The translations under genes were made by a program, and so were the position numbers. DNA of 64,000 nt, taken from positions 1 to 64,000 of the forward strand of contig JAFZTS010000012.1 in assembly GCA_017618715.1 (NCBI GenBank), read 5' to 3'. The notes below the pieces were generated by a model, which did no database searches, was not told the DNA's origin, and saw only the letters and a program-made list of their open reading frames with translations. This document shows positions 42,714 through 52,769 of the stretch, one piece after another. This DNA comes from Bacteroidales bacterium (GTDB lineage Bacteria; Bacteroidota; Bacteroidia; Bacteroidales; UBA3663). The first letter of the stretch is position 1, and every line of letters starts with the position of its first letter.

Positions 42714-44240
42714 ATGCAAAGATCTCTGCTGCATACGCTCAAAACATTACACTTCATCACACCCCGTGGCATCATCCGCTGGGTGCGATGCTTTGCCAGT
42801 GAAGGGATAACCCTGATGGCGATGCTGAAGTTTTCGGCCACCTATTATCCCGAGCGTTGCGCATTGGTCTCCGACACCTTACGCCTCAATTACAGCCAGC
42901 TCTATCAATATGCACAACAATTGGCACACCTATTATATTCAGATTATGGATTGAACAAAGGGGATGTTGTGGGCGTGTTGTGCAGGAATCATGTAATATC
43001 GCTGCTCCTCCTGCCCGCCTTGTCACGACTGGGTGTGCATGTGCGCTTGCTCAACACCGACCTGGGCGAACAGCAGGTCGAAGGACTTGTGCGAGAAGGC
43101 AAATACAAATTGCTCGTCTTTGACGAAGAGATACAGGAGAAATGTGTGTCTGTGTGTCTGCCTTGCCGGACCATCAGTACCGAGACTTTGTTCAACCAGG
43201 TATTTGCAGAGCATAAGGATTCCGACAATGACCTTCCGCGCATCTTCCAAGGACCCGAAATCACGGTGATGACAGGCGGAACAAGCGGGAAATATACCGA
43301 AGCATCGCGTCACCCCTCAGTGACGCAGTTCCTTTGTCCCTTCTTTGCCCTGTTGAAGGATATCGGCATAGGGGAATATGAGAGTGTCTGCCTCGCCTTG
43401 CCTTTCTATCACGGCTTCGGTCTGACCACACTCATCGTGTCGCTGCTGATGGGAAAGAAAATATGCCTGATGCGGCATTTCGAGACCGATCAGGCATTGG
43501 AGATCATTCAGGACGAAAAGGTGGAGGTCTTCCCCATCGTTCCAGTGTTATTGGCCAGAATCTGGCAGCAGGACGATGCGCGAGAGAAACTGAGAAGTCT
43601 GCGATGCATCATCAGCGGAGGCGACCGTCTCGACCGGAAACTGATCGAGGAAACGCAACGACAATTGGGCAACGTGCTCTATAACCTTTACGGCACTTCG
43701 GAAGCCGGCTTCGTGATGCTGGCTACGCCTGAAGACCTGTCAAGACATGAAGAGACGACTTTGGGCAAACCGATTCATGGTGTAAAATGTGCCGTCAGGG
43801 ACAAAGATAAGGATGGTATCGGTACCTTGTGGATTCGTTCCCGTTGGGCGATGACGGGCCAAAGCAACCGATGGCAGAACACCGGCGATCGCGTCTGGTG
43901 CGATGCCGAAGGCTATTATTTCCATCGCGGGCGAGCAGACCAGCTGATTGTTTGTGGCGGAGAAAATGCCTATCCCGACAACGTAATGCGGGCACTCAGC
44001 CTTCATCCCGATGTCGTGACATCGCACGTCTATGCTGTGCCTGACCACGAATTCGGGAATGTGCTGAATGCCCGGATTGAATTGCGCAAGGATGCTTCCC
44101 TGACGTCTGCCGAAATCATCGAATGGCTCAGACCACGAATCACACGAGCCGAGATGCCGCATAAGATCACCTTTGGCCCGATAGAAACGCTCTCGTCAGG
44201 AAAACAATCTTTTTCTTATCACGAATTAGAGCCTAAATAA
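42714..44240 (+). CDS. AMP-binding acyl/aryl-CoA ligase-like enzyme
   Basis: A protein of 508 residues starting 1 bp after the SDR stop. The ATP-binding loop is VMTGGTSGKYTEASR. Later come YGTSEAG, GDRVWCDAEGYYFHRGRADQ and the C-terminal LSSGKQSF, whose lysine fits the adenylation half-reaction. These are the A3, A5, A7 and A10-type motifs of the ANL family. There is no carrier-protein domain. The substrate is unknown. It ends 8 bp into the convergent nadE. Confidence 0.85.
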   Translation: MQRSLLHTLKTLHFITPRGIIRWVRCFASEGITLMAMLKFSATYYPERCALVSDTLRLNYSQLYQYAQQLAHLLYSDYGLNKGDVVGVLCRNHVISLLLLPALSRLGVHVRLLNTDLGEQQVEGLVREGKYKLLVFDEEIQEKCVSVCLPCRTISTETLFNQVFAEHKDSDNDLPRIFQGPEITVMTGGTSGKYTEASRHPSVTQFLCPFFALLKDIGIGEYESVCLALPFYHGFGLTTLIVSLLMGKKICLMRHFETDQALEIIQDEKVEVFPIVPVLLARIWQQDDAREKLRSLRCIISGGDRLDRKLIEETQRQLGNVLYNLYGTSEAGFVMLATPEDLSRHEETTLGKPIHGVKCAVRDKDKDGIGTLWIRSRWAMTGQSNRWQNTGDRVWCDAEGYYFHRGRADQLIVCGGENAYPDNVMRALSLHPDVVTSHVYAVPDHEFGNVLNARIELRKDASLTSAEIIEWLRPRITRAEMPHKITFGPIETLSSGKQSFSYHELEPK

Positions 44241-44997
44241 CTATCGGGATTTCTGGATCGAAGCGATCCATATACTTCACCTTGAAAAGATTGATACGAT
44301 GCAAACGGTCAATCTTTGCCTTGGTGGCAGGATCAGGCTCGATACCCTCGCGAATATACTTGTCAAGGGTGGCATAGGTGAAGCCCAGCTTCACTTCGTC
44401 GGGAGAACTGTGCGGCAGTCCATCGTCGGGAACCTTATCGACCCATTCAAGAGGCAAGCCAAGTACGCGGCCAATCTGCAGAATCTCAGTCACCGTAAGG
44501 AACGACAACGGGCTGAAGTCTCCCGCATTGTCACCATAACGCGTTGCGTAGCCAATCCAATCCTCCGACAGATTACAAGTATTGACCACACGTCCGTTGT
44601 TGGTCTGTGCGATGGCGTAGAGCGTCACCATGCGGACACGTGGCGGAACGTTCTGCTTGGTTTGCACGGTCCAATCTTCGATGACCGATTCATTCTCCTC
44701 AAGCTTGAGGCTGTTGACAGCTTTGGTGATGGCACCGATGGGAGCCACACAATAGCGAATGCCGATGTAACGCGAGATGCGATCGGCATCGTTGATGGCC
44801 TGGCCGTTGTCAGGCATGGCTACGCCGATGACACGATCCTTGCCGAGCGCCTCGGCACAAAGAGCAGCAGCCACCGTCGAGTCCTTACCACCCGACATGC
44901 CCAACACGGCATTGCAGCCCGGGCCATTCTGCTCAAACCATTCTCTAATCCACTGGATGACCTCTGCGGTCACTCTTTTTGCATCAAATTCTTTCAT
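44233..44997 (-). CDS. nadE: NAD synthetase (ammonia-dependent type)
   Basis: A protein of 254 residues. The PP-loop SGGKDS is at 35-40, followed by DRVIGVAMPDNGQA and CNLSEDWIGYATRYGDNAGD, which form the NAD-adenylate site. There is no N-terminal nitrilase (glutaminase) domain, so ammonia rather than glutamine should be the nitrogen donor. Converts nicotinic-acid adenine dinucleotide to NAD. Convergent with the ligase gene. Confidence 0.92.
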   Translation of the reverse strand: MKEFDAKRVTAEVIQWIREWFEQNGPGCNAVLGMSGGKDSTVAAALCAEALGKDRVIGVAMPDNGQAINDADRISRYIGIRYCVAPIGAITKAVNSLKLEENESVIEDWTVQTKQNVPPRVRMVTLYAIAQTNNGRVVNTCNLSEDWIGYATRYGDNAGDFSPLSFLTVTEILQIGRVLGLPLEWVDKVPDDGLPHSSPDEVKLGFTYATLDKYIREGIEPDPATKAKIDRLHRINLFKVKYMDRFDPEIPIVI

Positions 44998-45016
44998 AGT
45001 ATTTATCTATTTAAGA

Positions 45017-45052
45017 TTATAGTAACTATAGTGACTATAGGAACTATAAAAA
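45017..45052. repeat. 9-bp repeat spacer between nadE and the beta-barrel gene
   Basis: Four units: TTATAGTAA, CTATAGTGA, CTATAGGAA, CTATAAAAA. It fills most of the 65-bp gap upstream of nadE. Confidence 0.8.
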
Positions 45053-45062
45053 ACCATATCCC

Positions 45063-46775
45063 TTAGAACGTATAAGAACAACCCACGATCAAGCAGCGCG
45101 AATTTGGCTTGGTGACCGTTGTCATATCGTAGTCAGTATTGGTGAGTATCTGCTTGCGGTCGGGCTGCAGGATGTCCTGGACGAAAGCATACATCGCCCA
45201 CTGGCCAATCTGCTTCACGGCACGGAACGACCAATAGAAGTTCGACTGGTTGTAGTAGTAGCGATGCGTCTCGCGTCCCGTATAGAGCAGCACGGTGGCC
45301 AACGTCCAATCCCTTGGCAGCTGGAACTGCGGACGAGCCTTGAAGCTGTAGGACCACGCACGGTCGGACGACACCTTTTCGCCATCGTAATCGAGACGCT
45401 GACTATGGAAGCCCATTGTCATCGAGAAGAGTCCGTAACGCACCTCTCCCTCGGCGGCATAACGCAAGTAGCTGTAACGTGCATCGTTGATCCATGTCTT
45501 CACCGAACGCTGCGAAACCTCGTCGAAGGACGAGATCTGCGAGATGTCATCGGTGATGCGCTTATAGGCAAGGCTGTGGGTGAGAGTCCAATGTTCGCCC
45601 GAATAGGTGTAGCTGCCTTTTACCTGGCTGTTCTTCGAAGGACCAAGATTCGAGTTACCGACTACCATCACGCCAATGCTGCTGCCGATGTGGACAAAGG
45701 GATAGAGCTGCGTATAGGTAGGACGTGAGATGTCGCGGTCGAAGCTCAGCACGAACTTGTTCTTCGCATTCATCTTCATGGTCGCCTTGGCGGAAAGCAT
45801 CCAGTCGTTGTAGGTCTTGTCATGACTGGCCGTCTGGTGATCATCAATGTCGTTGATGAAGTTCTCGTATTTAAATGTCGCATCGAGAGTCAGCCATGCA
45901 TGGGAATAGTTGGCAGAAAGCGAAGTCAATGAGGAATAAGTATTGAAATTGAACTCCGTCTCCGAGTCGGTGATACGCATATCCTCGATCGTATATTTCT
46001 CTTCGATACCGAACTTGAATCCATTGCGCGCCTTCGACTGGAATCGCACCATGGCATACGGGTCAAAGTTATAGAGCGTCTGGTTTTGCTCACGCAGCGA
46101 CGACTCCGAATGAGCAGCCCAGGTGTCGGACTCCACATCGGTGGGCTTGTAGTTGTACTTGAGGTTCAAACGGGTCGTCAGTCGGCCCAAATCGTCGAAG
46201 TCGCGGATATACTGCAAGAGGCCGCCCAACTTGAGGTCACGGTTGGAGCGACGCTGCTCCTCGTAGTTCGACTCCTGTTCGGTGCCGTCAGCCTCGTGTC
46301 CGTTCTTGATGGTACTCTCTGACACGCGATTGTGGTCGAAACTTTCGAGGATGCCAATGGTGAAGATCTGTCCCTTGGTGGGTGCATAGTCAAGACGAGT
46401 CGAGAAGTCCTGCTTCTCGTACTTGGTCAGGATGTTCGAACTGGTCAGACGATCGGCTCCACTTGTGAAGTCGGTGTTGACATTCTTTTCGGTATTCAGT
46501 TCGCTGAAATCGACCGAAAGCTGGCTCGTCAAGAGCAGTTTATCTGTCAGATAGGTGACATAACCCGAAGGCATGGCGCGACCGTTACTGCTGGCGCCAA
46601 GATAAGCACCACCATACACGTGGGACGAGTCGGGTTTATGTTCCAGTTCGTCGCCTACATCGTAAGCATCCATGATACGTTTGGCGATGCGCTGGAACTC
46701 ATCGGTATCCTGTGCCCAAACGCTCATAATAAGTGCCTCAAAAAGAAGCACTACAAACAATGATTTCTTCTTCAT
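45063..46775 (-). CDS. Outer-membrane beta-barrel protein (TonB-receptor-barrel type)
   Basis: A protein of 570 residues from MKKKSLFVVLLFEALIMSVW (AQD cleavage). The frame is open 17 codons further, but those cover the spacer. There is no carboxypeptidase-like or plug domain; the whole mature chain shows long alternating strands (SQLSVDFSELNTEKNVNTDF, FVLSFDRDISRPTYTQLYPF) and ends in YTF, an outer-membrane insertion signal. It resembles the OMP_b-brl_3 family. An own promoter (TTTG, 20 bp, TATCTTTG) lies 30 bp upstream. Confidence 0.78.
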   Translation of the reverse strand: MKKKSLFVVLLFEALIMSVWAQDTDEFQRIAKRIMDAYDVGDELEHKPDSSHVYGGAYLGASSNGRAMPSGYVTYLTDKLLLTSQLSVDFSELNTEKNVNTDFTSGADRLTSSNILTKYEKQDFSTRLDYAPTKGQIFTIGILESFDHNRVSESTIKNGHEADGTEQESNYEEQRRSNRDLKLGGLLQYIRDFDDLGRLTTRLNLKYNYKPTDVESDTWAAHSESSLREQNQTLYNFDPYAMVRFQSKARNGFKFGIEEKYTIEDMRITDSETEFNFNTYSSLTSLSANYSHAWLTLDATFKYENFINDIDDHQTASHDKTYNDWMLSAKATMKMNAKNKFVLSFDRDISRPTYTQLYPFVHIGSSIGVMVVGNSNLGPSKNSQVKGSYTYSGEHWTLTHSLAYKRITDDISQISSFDEVSQRSVKTWINDARYSYLRYAAEGEVRYGLFSMTMGFHSQRLDYDGEKVSSDRAWSYSFKARPQFQLPRDWTLATVLLYTGRETHRYYYNQSNFYWSFRAVKQIGQWAMYAFVQDILQPDRKQILTNTDYDMTTVTKPNSRCLIVGCSYTF

Positions 46776-46804
46776 TACAATATTGTTTCTTCGTTTTTGC
46801 GGTG

Positions 46805-46836
46805 CAAAGATAACATTTATTTCCAATCAATCCAAA
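46805..46836 (-). promoter_or_regulatory. Promoter of the beta-barrel gene
   Basis: Minus-strand TATCTTTG (46805-46812) with TTTG 20 bp upstream (46833-46836). Confidence 0.65.
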
Positions 46837-46957
46837 AAAATCAATGAAAAAATGTTGGACGCTGTCAAGAAGCCCGTTCCGTTATTTCAAGACCCACACA
46901 ATAAAACCGCATATCTGACGTTATATAATCATCTAACTCACAATACCTGAAACAATC

Positions 46958-49027
46958 ATGATACGACAACTAAGCATGACCGCTGTCCTGCTGGCAGGAT
47001 GCAGCCTCGCGATGGCCCAAACAGCCTTCACCTTCGACAAGCCCCTCTATGGAGCCGCCTACTACAGCGAATACACCCCGACAGACCGACTTGATGAAGA
47101 CATCCGTCTGATGAAGGAGGCCGGTCTCACCGTGGTACGCGTCGGCGAATCGACGTGGTCGCTCTTCGAACCACAGGACGGACAGTTCGAATTCGCTTGG
47201 ATGGACCGCATCCTCGACAAGATGCACGAAGCCGGCATCAAAGTCATCCTCGGCACACCGACCTACTCCATTCCATCATGGCTGGCAGCAGAGCATCCCG
47301 AAGTGTTGTCGCACACCATCGACGACCGACAGAGTTACTACGGCATCCGCCAGAACATGGACCTCAAGAACCAGACCTATCTGCGCTATTGCGAACGCAT
47401 CATCCGTGAGATGATGGAGCATTTCGCGCAACATCCCGCCATCATCGGCTATCAGGTGGATAATGAGGTGGAGGCACGCAATATCGACAATCCCGACTAC
47501 TTCGAAGGCTTCCGCGACTACATCAAAAGAGAGTTCAAGGGCGACCTCAAGGAGCTGAATCGTCGCTGGGGCCTCAACTACTGGGGCATGAACATCAACA
47601 AGTGGGAGGACTTCTACGACCGCAAGGGCGTGACCAACCCTTCGTACAAGGTTTGGTGGGAACGCTGGAACCGAAAAGTTACCGCCGACTTCCTCAACTG
47701 GCAGATAGACATTGTCGATGAATACCGCCGCCCCGACCAGTTCATCATCCATTGTTTCATGCCCAGCTTCGCCAACATCGACCAAGTGGAAGCCTTCCGA
47801 CAGATGGAATACCCCGCCATCAACGTCTATTACAACATGCAGGACCAGCAGGATGGTGCTTGGATTGGCTATGCATGTGACTATATGCGTCCCATTTCGC
47901 GTCACCATAATTTCCTCATCACCGAGACCAATGCGCAGGGCACCGGATGGTCAAGCCGCGACCAATGGCCTCCCTACGATGGTCAACTGCGTCAGAACAT
48001 GTATGCCTTCCTCTCGGGAGGCGCCAATATGGTGGAATACTGGCATTGGGCTACGCTCCACTATGGACAGGAGACTTACTGGCGCGGTATCCTCGGACAT
48101 GAGGGAACACCCAATCGCGTGTATGCCGAATTCCAGCGTGGAGCTGCCGAACTTGACAAGGTGGGCGACCATCTGGTGAGCGCACAGAAGCAGAACCGTG
48201 TGGCTCTTCTTTTCAGCCACGACTCGAAGCACGCCCTCGACTTCATGCCCTACACAAACCGTGACCAATACAAGGACTTCCTCCTCTACGATGCCCTCTA
48301 TCGCCAGAACATCGAATGCGACATCCTGCCCGTGGACAAGCCCTCGATGCAGGACTTCTCGCAATACGATATGCTGGTCATCCCCTCGCTCTATGTGGCC
48401 ACCGACGAACTGCTACAGAAGATCAGCGACTTCGTACATGAAGGCGGCGAGGTGGTGATGCTCTACAAGAGCGGATACACCGACTTCGACAACGCCGTGC
48501 GAACCAGCGTCGCTCCAGGCCCATTGGCCAAAGCCTGTGGATTCACCTATCAGGAATACTCCTCCATCAACCGGCTGCCACTTCGCCCCAATGACCTTGG
48601 TGCTGACGACAACACCGTCAGCACGTGGATGGAATTCCTGCAACTCACCTCAGCTCAGCCACTCGCAACCGTCGAACATCCCTTTTTCGGCAAATGGCCA
48701 TGCATCACCGAAAACAGCTTCGGCAAAGGACACCTCATCTACATCGGTACCCTCCCCAGCACCGAACTGTTGCAAAAGCTCCTCGCACGTGCTGCCGATC
48801 GCAAGCAGATACTGACGAAAGAAAGGCAATACCAGTTCCCCGTCATCCTTCGTTCCGCCACCAATCGTTTCGGCAAGAGGATTCACTACCTTTTCAACTA
48901 TTCCTACGAGCAAAAGACCATCGCCTATCCCTACCCCTCCAGCCATTCCCTGCTCGATAACCAATCACTTAAAACCAATGCTCCTGTCACCATCGAGCCT
49001 TGGGGAGTAGTCATCGGAGAAGAGTGA
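46958..49027 (+). CDS. Glycoside hydrolase family 42 (beta-galactosidase)
   Basis: A protein of 689 residues with a signal peptide (ends SLAMAQT), so periplasmic or surface, not cytoplasmic as in many GH42. LYGAAYYSEYTPTDRLDEDI opens the TIM barrel. The acid/base glutamate is E170 in GYQVDNEVE and the nucleophile is E323 in LITETNAQGTGWS. A trimerisation-type alpha/beta domain (about 395-600) and a beta-sandwich end follow. By family it removes beta-galactose from galactans or galacto-oligosaccharides. Confidence 0.92.
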   Translation: MIRQLSMTAVLLAGCSLAMAQTAFTFDKPLYGAAYYSEYTPTDRLDEDIRLMKEAGLTVVRVGESTWSLFEPQDGQFEFAWMDRILDKMHEAGIKVILGTPTYSIPSWLAAEHPEVLSHTIDDRQSYYGIRQNMDLKNQTYLRYCERIIREMMEHFAQHPAIIGYQVDNEVEARNIDNPDYFEGFRDYIKREFKGDLKELNRRWGLNYWGMNINKWEDFYDRKGVTNPSYKVWWERWNRKVTADFLNWQIDIVDEYRRPDQFIIHCFMPSFANIDQVEAFRQMEYPAINVYYNMQDQQDGAWIGYACDYMRPISRHHNFLITETNAQGTGWSSRDQWPPYDGQLRQNMYAFLSGGANMVEYWHWATLHYGQETYWRGILGHEGTPNRVYAEFQRGAAELDKVGDHLVSAQKQNRVALLFSHDSKHALDFMPYTNRDQYKDFLLYDALYRQNIECDILPVDKPSMQDFSQYDMLVIPSLYVATDELLQKISDFVHEGGEVVMLYKSGYTDFDNAVRTSVAPGPLAKACGFTYQEYSSINRLPLRPNDLGADDNTVSTWMEFLQLTSAQPLATVEHPFFGKWPCITENSFGKGHLIYIGTLPSTELLQKLLARAADRKQILTKERQYQFPVILRSATNRFGKRIHYLFNYSYEQKTIAYPYPSSHSLLDNQSLKTNAPVTIEPWGVVIGEE

Positions 49028-49070
49028 TTTGTTAAAAAATCTCAAAAATATGACGAAATTTGGAAAATAA

Positions 49071-49102
49071 TTTGGTTTATAAAATAAACTTCTTTATCTT
49101 TG
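49071..49102 (+). promoter_or_regulatory. Promoter of the membrane protein/winged-helix pair
   Basis: TTTG (49071-49074), 20 bp, TATCTTTG (49095-49102), leaving a leader of about 100 nt. Confidence 0.65.
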
Positions 49103-49208
49103 CAGCGTGATTCGAATCCAAATGGTCAAGATCAGGCTTTCTGCAGGAGCTTGATGGAGACCAGAGAACAACAACAAACGTTCATTATTTATTTAAAAAA
49201 GGATTACA

Positions 49209-49898
49209 ATGGAAGAAAAGAACAATATGACTGCTGAGCGCAGTCTGGAAATCATCACGAAACAGATCGAGCAAAGCCGCCAAGCTGTGGCCAAGGACAC
49301 TGGAATATCGCTCTATGTAGCAGGTCTTTGCCTGATTGCTATGTCCCTCCTCATTGGATTATGTATCTTTTTTACAAACAATATGGCTTTCTACCTTTTA
49401 TATATAGCTTCGCCAATCCCGATCTACTTTGCCGACCGCTATGCCAAAAGGAACAAGCCAAAAGTTCCAGCTAGTTTTGTTGGGCAGATGGTTGATAAGA
49501 CATGGCAGACATTCGGCATCTTCGCAGTCCTGTTCTTTGTGTTTGTCACTCTTTACAACCTATTAATGGGACATACGGAAAGCCCTGATGTTTATATGCG
49601 TCTGATGATTCACCCTTTCCGTATCATACTTCTGCTCTTCGGCATGGCCATCACCATCAATGGTTATACACTCAAGAGTCGCTGGATGGTGTGGTGTGGC
49701 ATCATTGGAGGCATCGGAGGCTTCATCTGGGAGTCGTTCTATGTGACACAGACCATCGTGGGCAGGTTCTTCAGTTCTTACATCAACGAAAACTACTGTG
49801 GAATTGTTAATGGATTAATACCTGGCATCATCATCGCACTCCTCGCTTTCATTGGGATAATGCTCCCGGGAATGATGCTTAAAAAACAGAGCTTATGA
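49209..49898 (+). CDS. Multi-pass membrane protein of unknown function
   Basis: A protein of 229 residues with six hydrophobic helices (ISLYVAGLCLIAMSLLIGLC, NMAFYLLYIASPIPIYF, FGIFAVLFFVFVTLYNLLM, IILLLFGMAITINGYTL, GIIGGIGGFIWESFYV, LIPGIIIALLAFIGIMLPGM). The N-terminal helix is cytoplasmic and charged. There is no family motif I recognise. Its last codons overlap the winged-helix regulator start by 4 bp, which ties their function. Confidence 0.8.
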   Translation: MEEKNNMTAERSLEIITKQIEQSRQAVAKDTGISLYVAGLCLIAMSLLIGLCIFFTNNMAFYLLYIASPIPIYFADRYAKRNKPKVPASFVGQMVDKTWQTFGIFAVLFFVFVTLYNLLMGHTESPDVYMRLMIHPFRIILLLFGMAITINGYTLKSRWMVWCGIIGGIGGFIWESFYVTQTIVGRFFSSYINENYCGIVNGLIPGIIIALLAFIGIMLPGMMLKKQSL

Positions 49899-50185
49899 TG
49901 TTCCCGACGTTAGACCCATTGCTGCACTCCGAGCTGCGACTGGCCATCATGTCGTTGCTCATCAGTGACGTAGAAGCCGAGTTCCCCTACATCAAGGAGC
50001 AGACGGGCGCTACGGCAGGCAACCTGAGTGTGCAGATAGATAAGCTGGCGGCGGCAGATTATATCAAAGTGGAGAAATCGTTCAAGGGAAAGAAACCATG
50101 CACCATCTGCCGCATCACGCCCACCGGCCTCAAGGCCTTCGAGGACTACGTGAAAGCCTTGAAGAGCTATCTTGATGTGAAATAG
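49895..50185 (+). CDS. Winged-helix DNA-binding regulator
   Basis: A protein of 96 residues. PLLHSELRLAIMSLLISDVE, GATAGNLSVQIDKLAAADYI and FKGKKPCTICRITPTGLKAF form a MarR-like winged helix of the HTH_34 type. There is no ligand domain. Coupled to the membrane protein upstream (ATGA overlap), a pairing known in Bacteroidetes in which the membrane partner may sense or sequester. Confidence 0.88.
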   Translation: MMFPTLDPLLHSELRLAIMSLLISDVEAEFPYIKEQTGATAGNLSVQIDKLAAADYIKVEKSFKGKKPCTICRITPTGLKAFEDYVKALKSYLDVK

Positions 50186-50206
50186 GATCAACCCTTATCA
50201 TGTATT

Positions 50207-50248
50207 ACAACCACAGCTGCATAGCCGATTCCATGCAGCTGTGGTTGT
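50207..50248. terminator. Bidirectional terminator between the winged-helix gene and GH115
   Basis: Perfect 16-bp inverted repeat (ACAACCACAGCTGCAT and ATGCAGCTGTGGTTGT) with a 10-nt loop in an 85-bp convergent gap. T tracts on both sides are short. Confidence 0.7.
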
Positions 50249-50270
50249 CAATATCCTCCAAAACAAATGA

Positions 50271-52751
50271 TTATTCTCGACCGTGATAGGATGGATGTTC
50301 GTTATCTGGATTGACAATGAGTTTTTCGACGACAAGCTCAGGATCAATCATCACCACCTTTAGTGTATGTTTGCCTACCGAAGGGATTTCTATGTCGATG
50401 CTTAGCCAACGCAAATTGTCAAACACCTCACTTCGCATACGCTGACGATAACCCGACAGATAAATGTCTGCTGCCGGTTCTGGTAATGGTTTCATCACTT
50501 TCGACCGCCGGATATTCTCCTCAGTATATTCATTAAAAGTATCGACGTAACCCTGTCGAGCATCAACAGTCTGCATAGTTCCATTGTCAACACGAATTCC
50601 GATGCGAAGACCTCGGGAAGGATTAACATCATTGGTAGGCAAAATGCCAAGTGCCAACTTGTTTTGTCCTACATTCGAAAAGTCAATATCGTATTCCAAG
50701 GTCGGTCCATCCCCATTGGGACAACTTTGTGCGGTGACCGGCCAGATGCCCATATCTCCCTTGCCTCGTCCAAGACCTGGCAAGAAGATCCAGCCGCAAT
50801 CCTTTCCTCCAGTCTTACGGTCATAATCATGTGCCATGATAGCCGTCTCGTCAGGAACTACAAACTCAGTATTATCACAAGCATCCATCGGACGCGGAAG
50901 GACGTTTCTGTCGGGCATAAACCATTGTCTATAGCCGATATGCTTGTCGAGCATCATTCCTTTCCATTTTCCTCCCGCTATCTCTTCATTGTATTTCTGT
51001 GCCATGAGGCTATCGCGCTCGAACAATTGCTGCATCATAACGGTGTCGCCCAATGTGGCAGCCAGATAGATCTTTGCGACACCTGCCGAGGCAACAGCGG
51101 GATATTCGACAAGCTGATAGAAGGCATCGACTGCCTCTTTAGGCATCTGCTGACTAAGAGACAGTGTCTGTCGTTCAAGCAAATCCCATTGATGCATCAT
51201 CCTCTGGGCTTCTCCAGTCTGTGCGCTGTATATACCCACTCTCTGAACCTCCGGCTTACGTTCGAGATTCATCTTAGAGTATTCGGTGACGATATGAGCA
51301 ATCTCCTCAGCATGATCGCTGCCAAAAATCTTTGACGCCCAAGCATTCATCCACGCTTCACAGTCAGTAGGTCCAATGGCATCAGGATCCCATGCATAAT
51401 GCATAATGAAATCAATCGGCATCTCCTTGGGTTTAAGATCTCCAACATTGATAATCCAGATTCTATCTATGCCCGTCTGATATGCCAAATTGAGTTGCTC
51501 CCGCATCTTGGCTACAGTGGTTGTGTTGACCCAACGATCATTCCATGGGCCTCCGTTCATATCAATATGATAATAAAGCCCCATACCACCCTTGCGCTGA
51601 CGCTCCTTTTCCGGTCCTGTACGACGCACATATCCCCAGTTGTTGTCACAGAAGAGCAACGTGACATCATCGGGCACTGTTAAGCCAGCATCATAATAGC
51701 GCTGCACTTCGGTGAATATTGCCCACAGTTGAGGCACCTCTTGAGCTGGGCAACCATAGACACGCTCGATGATTTCCCGTTGTCCATCCACCACGCGGCG
51801 TAATGTCTGCATGTTTTCCTCGTCATCACCCTTGCCCATAGCCACGTCGCCATCGCCTCGCATTCCGATGGTGATGAGATTATCATACTGCTTATTTCGC
51901 TTCAACCCTTCCTCGAAGAACTTGTCCAGATTTGCCTTGTTCGTGGCATAATCCCACGCTCCGATGGAATCCCTCCGACAGACATATTCCCTATGGGCAC
52001 GCATCATCGGTTCGTGATGAGATGTTCCCATCACAATACCGTATCTGTCTGCCACTTCAGGAGAAAGCGGATCATCCTCATTGAATCGACTATTCCACAT
52101 GGCAGGCCATAGATAGTTGGCCTTCAAGCGGAGCAAAAGTTCAAACATGTGACTATACATCTCGGAATTGATGCCACCGAATTGATTAGTAGCCCATGTG
52201 CCAAAAGATGGCCACTCGTCATTTATAAAGATGCCGCGATATTTTACCTTTGGCGAAGGTTGCACCATTCGTCTATCTTCGTACGTCAGGCGATCCTTAT
52301 GCACAACAGGAACATCGGCCCACCAGTACCAGGGCGACACACCAATATGCTCCGAGATGGTATAGATGCCATATATGGTACCACGGCGATCACTACCGGC
52401 GATGACAAGATTTCCATCCACTTGCTCAATGACATACGACTCCCATTGACCTTTCACTTCTTTTACATCCAACTTGCCTATTTGAATCAAGGAATCTACA
52501 AGTGGACTATGTCCTATTGTACCAACGACAATACATCCATCGCCATCCAGCGTATGTGCCAAAGTAGGCCGTACTCCAACGACGCGTTCCACATCGTCAC
52601 ACAAATCTCCTGCTGCACGAGTTACCCCCTGCCAATCATCTTCAGACACAACTACAGGAGCAACCTTCTGACCATCTGCAATGACAAACGGATGCGAATT
52701 ACAGCTACAGAAGAGACAAGCCACAGAAAGTATAATTAGTATATTTTTCAT
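50271..52751 (-). CDS. Glycoside hydrolase family 115 lipoprotein
   Basis: A protein of 826 residues. The lipobox FCSC ends the signal. An N-terminal domain of about 150 residues leads to the central barrel with ISEHIGVSPWYWWADVPVVH, KYRGIFINDEWPSFGTWATN and RLKANYLWPAMWNSRFNEDD, signatures of GH115. The C-terminal beta domain is about 250 residues. By family it removes 4-O-methyl-glucuronic acid from internal and terminal xylose of xylan. It follows GH43 by 18 bp on the same strand. Confidence 0.9.
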   Translation of the reverse strand: MKNILIILSVACLFCSCNSHPFVIADGQKVAPVVVSEDDWQGVTRAAGDLCDDVERVVGVRPTLAHTLDGDGCIVVGTIGHSPLVDSLIQIGKLDVKEVKGQWESYVIEQVDGNLVIAGSDRRGTIYGIYTISEHIGVSPWYWWADVPVVHKDRLTYEDRRMVQPSPKVKYRGIFINDEWPSFGTWATNQFGGINSEMYSHMFELLLRLKANYLWPAMWNSRFNEDDPLSPEVADRYGIVMGTSHHEPMMRAHREYVCRRDSIGAWDYATNKANLDKFFEEGLKRNKQYDNLITIGMRGDGDVAMGKGDDEENMQTLRRVVDGQREIIERVYGCPAQEVPQLWAIFTEVQRYYDAGLTVPDDVTLLFCDNNWGYVRRTGPEKERQRKGGMGLYYHIDMNGGPWNDRWVNTTTVAKMREQLNLAYQTGIDRIWIINVGDLKPKEMPIDFIMHYAWDPDAIGPTDCEAWMNAWASKIFGSDHAEEIAHIVTEYSKMNLERKPEVQRVGIYSAQTGEAQRMMHQWDLLERQTLSLSQQMPKEAVDAFYQLVEYPAVASAGVAKIYLAATLGDTVMMQQLFERDSLMAQKYNEEIAGGKWKGMMLDKHIGYRQWFMPDRNVLPRPMDACDNTEFVVPDETAIMAHDYDRKTGGKDCGWIFLPGLGRGKGDMGIWPVTAQSCPNGDGPTLEYDIDFSNVGQNKLALGILPTNDVNPSRGLRIGIRVDNGTMQTVDARQGYVDTFNEYTEENIRRSKVMKPLPEPAADIYLSGYRQRMRSEVFDNLRWLSIDIEIPSVGKHTLKVVMIDPELVVEKLIVNPDNEHPSYHGRE

Positions 52752-52769
52752 TGATCTTTGTTTATTTTT

